Positions 9,124-16,126 of a stretch of 64,000 bases of DNA are shown one piece after another. The DNA is from Heyndrickxia camelliae (lineage in GTDB: Bacteria > Bacillota > Bacilli > Bacillales > Bacillaceae_C). Below the pieces are notes generated by a model that had not been told where the DNA came from, did not search any database, and was given only the letters and a program-made list of their open reading frames with translations. Position 1 is the first letter of the stretch; the number at the start of each line of letters is the position of its first letter. The stretch covers positions 186,001-250,000 of the forward strand of contig NZ_PIQO01000001.1 in NCBI RefSeq assembly GCF_002844575.1, written 5' to 3'. The position numbers and the translations under genes were made by a program.

Positions 9124-10212
9124 CTAAAAATCTTCAATAGGTGTTTTGATTTTTGTTGATAAATACTGACAATATGCAAGAGGTGCTTCATATAGAGCTT
9201 CCATATCATCGGGATTTGTTAAACTAATGATTTTTCTGCCTGGCTTAGAATTAATATCTAATATCCATATGGATTGATCTTTGGCAATGATAATATCAAT
9301 ACCAAGCTCAAATAGCGGATGGAACATGGATTCTAACTGTGTGGGAAGGATGGATAAAAGATCTAGAATTTCACTTTTTAAATAGTAATGGTTAAAATGA
9401 GTAGCTTCAGAGCACCATGATTCATAGGAACTCACACTTGCCCCAGCAGAAATATTTGTTAATAAACCATCTTTGCATCCAGTTCTAATCGCACGGCCTC
9501 TTTCACACCAATTTCCATTTTCATCTTTTTGTAATAAAAGACGTAAATCAAAGGGTGATCCATCCTTATTGATGTTATCTAACCTAGGCTGGATCAGGAA
9601 AATTTGCTTCGTAAGTAACTTCTCAAGCCAAATTTTTGCTTGCTCATGATTAGTGAATGTTTTCTCAATTAAATTTTTTTGCTTGGTTGTTTGAATTTTT
9701 ATGGTGTTATCGACTAGCTTCAATCCATACACAGCATATCCATGTGCCCCGTTAATGGGCTTCAAAATAATCTCATTATGCTGCCTTAATTCAGCAATTA
9801 CCTTTTCCGGACTGGAGGCTTTTTTAGTAATTGGCAAATAAGGAGCTATTTCCGGGCATTTTATAAGGGTTTCATATATTCTCCATTTGTTAGGCAAACC
9901 ATAGCCAAGAAAGGTAATATCTTTTCTAGCCTTTAACCAGGAAACAATTGCTCCAGCTTCGGTAGACTTGCGATCCTCCCCATAGAAGCAGCGATCATAA
10001 AGAAATTCTGGAATAGGGTAATCTGAATTAATCCATTTTTGCAGTTCGTTATCATACTGTAGACCGTTTACTAGTAATGTATTGGGATTAATGGCTAAAG
10101 GAGAAAATAGATATACTTTGATTTTATATTGATTTGCATGTTTTGCTATTTCATCGAAATAAGCATTATTTTCATGTGGAATCAGTGTTAAGATTCCTAA
10201 TGTTATCATCAT
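9124..10212 (-). CDS. YheC/YheD-family ATP-grasp protein, copy 3 (short form)
   Basis: 362 residues from ATG 10212 (or 361 from 10209), just after AAGGAG; a longer frame to 10317 runs through the end of copy 4 and is rejected. It lacks the 90-residue N-terminal domain of copies 2 and 4 and begins directly with the LGILTLIPHENNAYF domain. Loop KPINGAHGYAVYGL near residue 180, closing motif WILDINSKPGRK near residue 335 (Asp replaces the usual Glu before the xN). It overlaps the end of copy 4 by about 40 bases in another frame. Confidence 0.87.
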   Translation of the reverse strand: MMITLGILTLIPHENNAYFDEIAKHANQYKIKVYLFSPLAINPNTLLVNGLQYDNELQKWINSDYPIPEFLYDRCFYGEDRKSTEAGAIVSWLKARKDITFLGYGLPNKWRIYETLIKCPEIAPYLPITKKASSPEKVIAELRQHNEIILKPINGAHGYAVYGLKLVDNTIKIQTTKQKNLIEKTFTNHEQAKIWLEKLLTKQIFLIQPRLDNINKDGSPFDLRLLLQKDENGNWCERGRAIRTGCKDGLLTNISAGASVSSYESWCSEATHFNHYYLKSEILDLLSILPTQLESMFHPLFELGIDIIIAKDQSIWILDINSKPGRKIISLTNPDDMEALYEAPLAYCQYLSTKIKTPIEDF

Positions 10213-11563
10213 GATGACTCCTTTCCTTCCAAATGTTATGACAATAACGAATAATGGCTTTTGCAGAAGGGCGAATTTGATTTTTGTCCGTATCCAATTT
10301 TTTAGATGGTTTTGCATTTACTTCAATTAGCCATGGATTTCCTTCTGAATCTACTCCGATATCAATTCCTAATTCAACAAATGATTCTTCAAAGGAAATT
10401 TCTACTACCTTTGAAACTTCAAGTGCTAAATCTTTCATTAGCTGGTAGGTGAGAGCAGCCTTTTTACCGGGAAAGCACTGAATTAAAAGCTCCATTGGGC
10501 GTAATAAGTTCCCACCTTGAGCGATATTGGATACAAATTGATCATCCCCTGACATTCGGCCAACAACAGATGTAATTGTCCAATCAACAGCATTCATCTT
10601 ATGGCATAAAAAGCGAAAATCTATCTTTCTATTCTCGAGTTGAATTAATGGCAGAGTTTCTTGTATGATAAATGACTTTCCTTTAACCCATTTTCGTATG
10701 TCGGAGGCAGCTTCTTTTGCTGATGTGTATTGCAGTTTTATTTGATGAGATGAATTGGTTCGTTCTATCAGAATCTCATTGTATTGATGATAGGCATGGA
10801 TGATTCCCCGCCCTTGGCTGCCATTGACTGGCTTAATAAATAGATCTTTATATTTATCCAGCCATTCAAGAAAAGTGGAGTGTTCATATAATGTGGTACT
10901 AGGTAAAAAAGCTTGAAGCTGTGTGGCAATTTGTAGTTTCTCATGAATTTCCCATTTTGAAATAAAGCGGGAATTAAAAAGAATCGAATGATTTTTATCC
11001 CATTTCATTAAGCTTTGTTTAAATAACTTCCCTTTTTCTGCTCTTTTTGAATGAATACGATTATAGATAAAATCAGGGCGCGGTATTGTAGCTTCTACCC
11101 AATTATTTTCCAGTAAATAATAGCCCTTATTGTTTCTGCTTTTAGAAAGAGAGGTAACGAAAATAACAGTACCGACTTGATTTCCATAATGGTGAAGCTC
11201 CCTGCAAAATTCATGAATGGTTCCAAAAAAAGGAGGCTGATCGTTTTTCCCTTTTATTTCTGTTAAAACAGCGATAAAGGGACCTAAACAAAGTTCATCT
11301 TTGATATATAATGCCTGTATGGTAAATGTTGTAGGAGGAAGTGCTAAATCTTGATAAAGTTTTTGGTTCATAATTAGAATTTGTTCTGTAGCTTCTTCCT
11401 TAGACAATATTAAGTCAGCTGTAATACATTTCTCTCCGATCCGAATTCGTATTGTTTTTTCGATAGGAATATGAAGATACTGCATCGTATATAAAGGCAT
11501 TTGGATCATAGGTGTATGTTCCTCGAATTGATGTGATTCTTGCACGGTAACTTGTAATGTCAT
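10172..11563 (-). CDS. YheC/YheD-family ATP-grasp protein, copy 4
   Basis: 463 residues; first gene of the run. Start at ATG 11563 is favoured over 11569 because GAGG lies eight bases upstream of it. N-terminal beta-rich domain (residues 1-95), then GPFIAVLTEI, ATP-grasp loop KPVNGSQGRGIIHA near residue 245 and the metal-binding end WLIEVNAKPSKK near residue 430. Likely sporulation-expressed as in B. subtilis yheC/yheD, but no sporulation promoter could be assigned with confidence in 11564-11780. Confidence 0.88.
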   Translation of the reverse strand: MTLQVTVQESHQFEEHTPMIQMPLYTMQYLHIPIEKTIRIRIGEKCITADLILSKEEATEQILIMNQKLYQDLALPPTTFTIQALYIKDELCLGPFIAVLTEIKGKNDQPPFFGTIHEFCRELHHYGNQVGTVIFVTSLSKSRNNKGYYLLENNWVEATIPRPDFIYNRIHSKRAEKGKLFKQSLMKWDKNHSILFNSRFISKWEIHEKLQIATQLQAFLPSTTLYEHSTFLEWLDKYKDLFIKPVNGSQGRGIIHAYHQYNEILIERTNSSHQIKLQYTSAKEAASDIRKWVKGKSFIIQETLPLIQLENRKIDFRFLCHKMNAVDWTITSVVGRMSGDDQFVSNIAQGGNLLRPMELLIQCFPGKKAALTYQLMKDLALEVSKVVEISFEESFVELGIDIGVDSEGNPWLIEVNAKPSKKLDTDKNQIRPSAKAIIRYCHNIWKERSHHDDNIRNLNTDST

Positions 11564-11782
11564 AGGCATTACCTCATTATAATTAATACAGTTTACCCGC
11601 TATTTTCAATTATTTGGGCTCTTGCTGATATCGTATGAATAGATTTCAAAAATGGTTCATTTCTTTTTTGTTCATCAAGAAATGCTTTTCGACTAAGCAT
11701 GTTTAATTCTGTGTATGAATGCGAGTTTTTAATGTTTTTCATGTTGCCATTTCTATAGTACTTTCTAAATTTGGGTAGCAGA

Positions 11783-11812
11783 TTGGATAGAACGCCCATA
11801 CTTTGATATAGT
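11783..11812 (+). promoter_or_regulatory. Candidate sigma-A promoter of yheA
   Basis: TTGGAT (11783-11788), 18-base spacer, TATAGT (11807-11812), about 30 bases upstream of the yheA start. Confidence 0.4.
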
Positions 11813-11840
11813 GATAACAGAAACTGGAGGAGGTTTTTAC

Positions 11841-12194
11841 ATGGCATCAAATATTTATGATATCGCCTATGAATTAGAAAAAGCATTAAAGAATAGTCAG
11901 GAATATGCAACATTACAAGCTAAATATGAGGAAACTAGAATAGATCCAGCTGCCAAAAAGCTATTTGATCAATTTCGTAATATCCAAATGAAGCTTCAGG
12001 AAAAGCAAATGACGGGACAAAACATTTTACAAAATGAAGTGGAAGAAGCCCAAAGAGTTGCAGCAATGGTACAACAAAATCAAAAAATCGTTCAACTAAT
12101 GGACGCGGAACAACAAATGAGTATTGCGATTAATGAAATAAATAAAATCATCATGAAACCGCTCGACGAACTGTACGGGAAAATGAGTCAGTAA
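11841..12194 (+). CDS. yheA: YheA/YmcA-family protein (UPF0342)
   Basis: 117 residues from ATG 11841, placed by GGAGGAGG just upstream. Begins MASNIYDIAYELEKALKNS and is almost entirely amphipathic helix with many glutamines (residues 50-85), as in YheA and the related YlbF/YmcA proteins, which act in complexes influencing RNA maturation, biofilm and competence. YheA itself has no proven function. Divergent from the ATP-grasp run, as in B. subtilis. Confidence 0.9.
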   Translation: MASNIYDIAYELEKALKNSQEYATLQAKYEETRIDPAAKKLFDQFRNIQMKLQEKQMTGQNILQNEVEEAQRVAAMVQQNQKIVQLMDAEQQMSIAINEINKIIMKPLDELYGKMSQ

Positions 12195-12214
12195 AAACCT
12201 AAGCAAGAGTAGCT

Positions 12215-12262
12215 AAGAATAGTAACCATTAAATTTTGATTTTTTGGTTACTATTCTTTTCT
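12215..12262 (+). terminator. Terminator of yheA
   Basis: 13-bp perfect stem (12215-12227 with 12246-12258), 18-base loop, ending in TTCTTTT. Confidence 0.75.
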
Positions 12263-12391
12263 GCCCCATCCCTATATCAAAACTAATCCATTTCAAAAAA
12301 GTTCTATCCTCTTCCAAAAACACATAAGTTTATACAAACAAGTGTTAGACATAAGTGGTGGATATGCTGCAAACGAAGAGGGGGAACATCT

Positions 12392-13258
12392 ATGATTTAT
12401 AAACTACTTGCGCTGAATATCGATAATACTTTGTTGAACAGCAATGGGCGTTTAAATAAAGCAACGAAGGAAGCAATTGAATATGCGGTTGAAAAAGGAA
12501 TATACGTATCAATTGTTACTTCAAAAAATTTTTCTACAGCAAGTAGACTAGGGAATGCATTGAAAGTAAATGCACCATTAGTCACCCATCAAGGTGCATT
12601 TATTGCTGGTGAAAAGAGAAATCCCATTCTTGTGAAAAAAATAAGTGAGAACACAACCATGGACCTGGTCCGTTTTTTAGAAGCCTTTCATTGTCAAATT
12701 CGCTTAGTTCATGAAGACTTTACCCTTGGGAACAAGCGAAAAGTGCCCAGCAATTTAATGGGCAAAATTGTCTTCCAATCCTCAAACCGATATTCCTACT
12801 CAGAACAATATGTTGATTCCTTAGTGGAAAAATTGAAGGAATCGCCAGTAACCGCTCCAAAAATAGAAGTAATCTTCAATGATCTCGAGGATTTACATGA
12901 TGCAAGGAAAGCAATTTCGGAAATGTTTCATGAAGTAGACTGTATAGTAAAAGATGATACAGAGATGGATATTGTTCCTGCCGGTTCATCGAAGCTTAAA
13001 GGGTTGTTATATGTATGTGATCATTTAAATATTGGCCGTGAAGAAGTGGTAGCCATTGGTTCCGGCTATGATGATAAACCATTGATAGAATGGGCTGGTC
13101 TAGGCGTTGCAATGGGAAATGCTTCTTCTGAACTAAAAAAATCTGCTGACTGGATAACCCGCTCTAATAATCAAAATGGAGTTTCGTACATGGTCAAGGA
13201 GCATTTTCGAAAACAACCGCCAATTGAGTTCTTGAAGAAAATGAATGTTATTAAATAA
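12392..13258 (+). CDS. yhaX: HAD-superfamily (Cof-type) hydrolase-like protein
   Basis: 288 residues with the HAD IIB layout: N-terminal motif I region LLALNIDNTLL, motif II TSKNFS near residue 50, and C-terminal GSGYDDKPLIEWAGLGVAMG (motifs III/IV) near residues 225-245. Usual members are phosphatases acting on sugar phosphates or flavin precursors. Residue 9 in motif I is Asn where the Asp nucleophile is expected (NxD instead of DxD), so phosphatase activity is doubtful. B. subtilis YhaX at the same locus is a sporulation gene. ATG 12392 follows AGAGGGGG. Confidence 0.88.
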   Translation: MIYKLLALNIDNTLLNSNGRLNKATKEAIEYAVEKGIYVSIVTSKNFSTASRLGNALKVNAPLVTHQGAFIAGEKRNPILVKKISENTTMDLVRFLEAFHCQIRLVHEDFTLGNKRKVPSNLMGKIVFQSSNRYSYSEQYVDSLVEKLKESPVTAPKIEVIFNDLEDLHDARKAISEMFHEVDCIVKDDTEMDIVPAGSSKLKGLLYVCDHLNIGREEVVAIGSGYDDKPLIEWAGLGVAMGNASSELKKSADWITRSNNQNGVSYMVKEHFRKQPPIEFLKKMNVIK

Positions 13259-13269
13259 TAGATTTGTAG

Positions 13270-13302
13270 AAGACAGGTACTAGTCAGAGGACCTGTCTTT
13301 AA
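13270..13302 (+). terminator. Terminator of yhaX
   Basis: Nine-bp stem AAGACAGGT/ACCTGTCTT (13270-13278 with 13291-13299) followed by TTTAATT. Confidence 0.75.
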
Positions 13303-13367
13303 TTATGTAAACGAAACATAGGGCACAAGTTAATGTTGGTTTTGTTTGAATTTTATTCTGAAAGTCT

Positions 13368-13570
13368 CTAAAGGCCAAGAGAACGTGGGAAAGCCAGACA
13401 AATGTCCTTTAGATAGTATCTAAAGCCCAAAAGAGTGCGAAAAAGCCAGACAAATGTCCTTTAGACAGCGTCAAAAGGCCAAGAGAGCGCGGAAAAGCCA
13501 GACAAGTGTCCTTTAGACAGCGTCAAAAGGCCAAGAGAGCGTGAAATAGCCAGTCCATTGTCCTTAGTAA
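13368..13570. repeat. Four-copy 52-bp tandem repeat
   Basis: Units begin at 13368, 13420, 13472 and 13524, exactly 52 bases apart; the last is slightly short and diverged. Each holds AAAGGCCAAGAGAGCG-like and GCCAGACAAATGTCC-like segments. The outer CTAAAGG and CCTTTAG of a unit are complementary, so each can fold into a hairpin. No open frame spans it. Copies 3 and 4 are most alike. Confidence 0.9.
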
Positions 13571-13659
13571 ATAACATAAGCCCCCCAACTTTATTGAATC
13601 ACCCAAAGTATTACCCGTAATAATGAAATAATGATGGAATTTTAAAAAAATAACATTTA

Positions 13660-13677
13660 CGAATGAGTATTCATTCA
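13660..13677. promoter_or_regulatory. FadR-type operator upstream of yhaR
   Basis: GAATGAGTATTCATTC (13661-13676) is a palindrome fitting the B. subtilis FadR (TetR family) consensus TGAATGA-N-TA-N-TCATTCA at nearly every position. It lies 28 bases before the crotonase start, suggesting repression relieved by long-chain acyl-CoA. Confidence 0.75.
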
Positions 13678-13704
13678 GTTATCCTATTCATAGGGGGGAT
13701 AAAC

Positions 13705-14487
13705 ATGAATGCAGTGTATGAAACAGTGGTTGTGAATTTGAATGAAGATATTGCAACGGTTACATTGAATCGTCCGGATGCATTGAATGCTTTAAATTCT
13801 GTGTTAATGAAGGAATTAAATCAAGCCTTACAGGAAGTATCCTTAAATGAAGCTATTAAAATCGTAGTGTTAAAAGGAGAAGGGCGTGCGTTTTCTTCAG
13901 GTGGAGACATAAAAGAAATGCTGCAGTTAAATGACAAAGACCAGTTCTTCTCGATTATGGAGCAAATAAATAGTCTTGTTACAACTTTTTACACAATGCC
14001 CAAGCTTACGATTGCAGCGGTGAATGGTGCAGCGGCAGGTCTTGGCTTAAGCTTAGCCTTAGCAGCAGATTATGTGATTTGTCAGGATGATAGTAAACTA
14101 GCAATGAATTTTATCGGGATAGGTCTTGTTCCTGACGGTGGTGGTCACTTTCATTTGAAAAGACGGATAGGGGAAGAAAAGGCCAAGCAATTAATTTGGG
14201 AAGGAAAGATATTAAATGGCAAGGAAGCGATGGAAGTTGGCATCGTAGATGAAGTAGTAGATGATATATACGCTGCGGTTCAGAAGCAAATTAATATCTG
14301 GAAAACGAAGCCAATCCTATCCATGATTGAAACAAAAAATATCTTCACAACCTTAAATAAGGATAGACTCTCTACCATTTTACAACTGGAAACAAATGCG
14401 CAGTGGAAAATGAGACAGACATATGATCATCAAGAAGGTATAAAAGCATTTGTGGAAAAAAGAAAGCCTCAATTTCTAGGAAAATAA
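13705..14487 (+). CDS. yhaR: Enoyl-CoA hydratase/isomerase family protein
   Basis: 260 residues from ATG 13705, behind GGGGGG. Crotonase fold: N-terminal ATVTLNRPDALNAL, first oxyanion-hole loop GRAFSSGGD near residue 68 and the AAVNGAAAGLGLSLALAAD helix near residue 110. The segment that usually carries the catalytic glutamates reads MNFIGIGLVPDGGG, with no Glu, so it may be an isomerase or act on a different acyl-CoA. Syntenic with B. subtilis yhaR. The FadR-type box upstream supports a fatty-acid degradation role. Confidence 0.88.
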   Translation: MNAVYETVVVNLNEDIATVTLNRPDALNALNSVLMKELNQALQEVSLNEAIKIVVLKGEGRAFSSGGDIKEMLQLNDKDQFFSIMEQINSLVTTFYTMPKLTIAAVNGAAAGLGLSLALAADYVICQDDSKLAMNFIGIGLVPDGGGHFHLKRRIGEEKAKQLIWEGKILNGKEAMEVGIVDEVVDDIYAAVQKQINIWKTKPILSMIETKNIFTTLNKDRLSTILQLETNAQWKMRQTYDHQEGIKAFVEKRKPQFLGK

Positions 14488-14489
14488 TA

Positions 14490-14513
14490 AATCGACCATG
14501 TGGGCCGATTTAG
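14490..14513. terminator. Weak hairpin between convergent yhaR and yhzC
   Basis: AAATCGACC/GGCCGATTT stem with one mismatch, overlapping the yhzC stop codon. No long T run, so termination efficiency is uncertain. Confidence 0.4.
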
Positions 14514-14695
14514 CGATGAAATAATAATAATTTGCCGGCTGGTGAGGTGCATCGATGTGTTTTTTCGAGTGCGCCTTTTTCTTTTAAAAGCGATTCTCCG
14601 AGTTTCTTAGCTTCGTTATCATTTTCTGCCTCAAAACTTTCATCCAATATTTTTTCTCCATTAGCTTCGAATGCTGTTAACTTGTAAATTGGCAT
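14510..14695 (-). CDS. yhzC: YhzC-type small protein
   Basis: 61 residues from ATG 14695 (MPIYKLTAFEANGEKI), preceded by AAGGAGGA. Soluble, charged, with a strand-helix pattern (EAENDNEAKKLGESLL) and a basic tail KTHRCTSPAGKLLLFHR. Resembles B. subtilis YhzC, found at this locus in other Bacillus; function unknown. Convergent with yhaR and divergent from yhaO. Confidence 0.75.
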   Translation of the reverse strand: MPIYKLTAFEANGEKILDESFEAENDNEAKKLGESLLKEKGALEKTHRCTSPAGKLLLFHR

Positions 14696-14875
14696 GTATG
14701 TTCCTCCTTGTTGGAAACGTTTTCTACATTTTAACATAAATTTTATGTAAAATCGCTTTTAAATATCCTGTTTAAAAAAGAAATTGGACCTTCATTTTTC
14801 TAGTAATTTCTTTTATAATCCAAAAATTTGTTTATAATAAAATAGAGAACATATATTCGAAGGAGGTGCGTTCTT

Positions 14876-16111
14876 TTGGAGAATATAACATTTATTCATT
14901 GTGCAGATCTTCATTTGGACAGTCCATTTGTTGGCTTGCAATATATGCCGAAGGAAATTTTTAAAAGAATACAAGAAAGTACTTTCCGTGCTTTTACCAA
15001 GGTAGTGGACGCAGCCATTTCGAAGCAGGTTGATTTTGTTATCATTAGCGGTGACTTATATGATGGGGAAGACCGCAGTATCAAAGCACAAGCTAGATTG
15101 CGCAAACAAATGGAAAGACTTCAAATGGAAAATATTGATATTTTCGTTATACATGGAAACCACGATCACTTGGGCGGGGGATGGACAACCATTGAGATGC
15201 CCGAAAATGTCCATGTGTTTTCTTCTGATGTAGAGACATTCGAGTACATAACAAATAAAGGTGTGAAGGTCCACTTATATGGCTTTAGTTATCCGGAAAG
15301 ACATGTAAGAGAGAGCAAAATGGACCAGTATAACAAAACACCTGGAGCGGATTTTCATATTGGTATTCTTCATGGGCATTGTGAGGGGGGAAGTACATAC
15401 CATCAACCCTATGCTCCGTTTTCAATCGGGAATTTACTAGAAAAGGAAATGGATTATTGGGCACTTGGCCATATTCATAAGCGGCAAATTTTACATCAGG
15501 ACCCTTACATTGTGTATCCTGGAAATATTCAAGGTAGAAATTCTAAGGAACAATCTGTGAAGGGATGTTTTGCTGTTACCTTGTCCAAACATGAAACTAA
15601 ATTAGAATTTATTGAAACCTCTGATATTGTTTGGGAATCCGTTACTGTTTCGGCGAAAAAATACACTTATTTTCATGAATTGTTTTTAAAATGTAAAGAG
15701 ATGATGGAAAACATTCGCAAACAGAATCAGGCAGTTCTACTCCGCTTGGAAATAGTGGATGCGGCGAATTTAGAAATAAAAGCAATCGAAAAAATTTCAA
15801 ACGGCGAATTAACAGAAAGTCTTCAGGATGGAGAAGAACAGGAAGAAAATTTTGTTTGGACTTATGATTTAAAACATGATAGAACCATGAAGGATGGAAA
15901 TTTTTTAAGTGAATACCAATCGTTTAAAAACGAATTAGATAGTACGTTAGCTTTATTAAGTGATAATGATATTTTCGAAGAAGCGGTCGGTGAATTGTAT
16001 TCACATATCAAAAGCAGCAGGTATTTAGACCGTTTTTCTGCTGAAGAGAAGACAGAGCTTCTAATAGATGCAGGTCAAATGCTGTCACAGTTATTAAGTT
16101 CAAAATCATAG
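14876..16111 (+). CDS. yhaO: Metallophosphoesterase, DNA repair exonuclease YhaO (SbcD/Mre11-like)
   Basis: 411 residues. All calcineurin-type metal-binding motifs are present: DLH (residues 11-13), SGDLYD, HGNHDH, a GHC and GHIHKR. Such proteins pair with an SMC-like ATPase in double-strand-break processing; the partner gene yhaN begins 15 bases downstream. C-terminal 150 residues form a capping region. Start is TTG 14876 after AAGGAGGTG; no ATG gives the family N-terminus. Expected cytosolic; complex formation with YhaN is inferred from family and context. Confidence 0.93.
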   Translation: MENITFIHCADLHLDSPFVGLQYMPKEIFKRIQESTFRAFTKVVDAAISKQVDFVIISGDLYDGEDRSIKAQARLRKQMERLQMENIDIFVIHGNHDHLGGGWTTIEMPENVHVFSSDVETFEYITNKGVKVHLYGFSYPERHVRESKMDQYNKTPGADFHIGILHGHCEGGSTYHQPYAPFSIGNLLEKEMDYWALGHIHKRQILHQDPYIVYPGNIQGRNSKEQSVKGCFAVTLSKHETKLEFIETSDIVWESVTVSAKKYTYFHELFLKCKEMMENIRKQNQAVLLRLEIVDAANLEIKAIEKISNGELTESLQDGEEQEENFVWTYDLKHDRTMKDGNFLSEYQSFKNELDSTLALLSDNDIFEEAVGELYSHIKSSRYLDRFSAEEKTELLIDAGQMLSQLLSSKS

Positions 16112-16126
16112 CAGGAGGTGAAGAAG

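Noticed and set aside
11593-11913. Minus-strand open frame of 106 codons before yheA
   Set aside because: Overlaps the yheA start and promoter, has no ribosome site or family-like sequence; shadow of the intergenic region.
13368-13570. CRISPR array
   Set aside because: The 52-bp units abut with no unique spacers and there are no cas genes.
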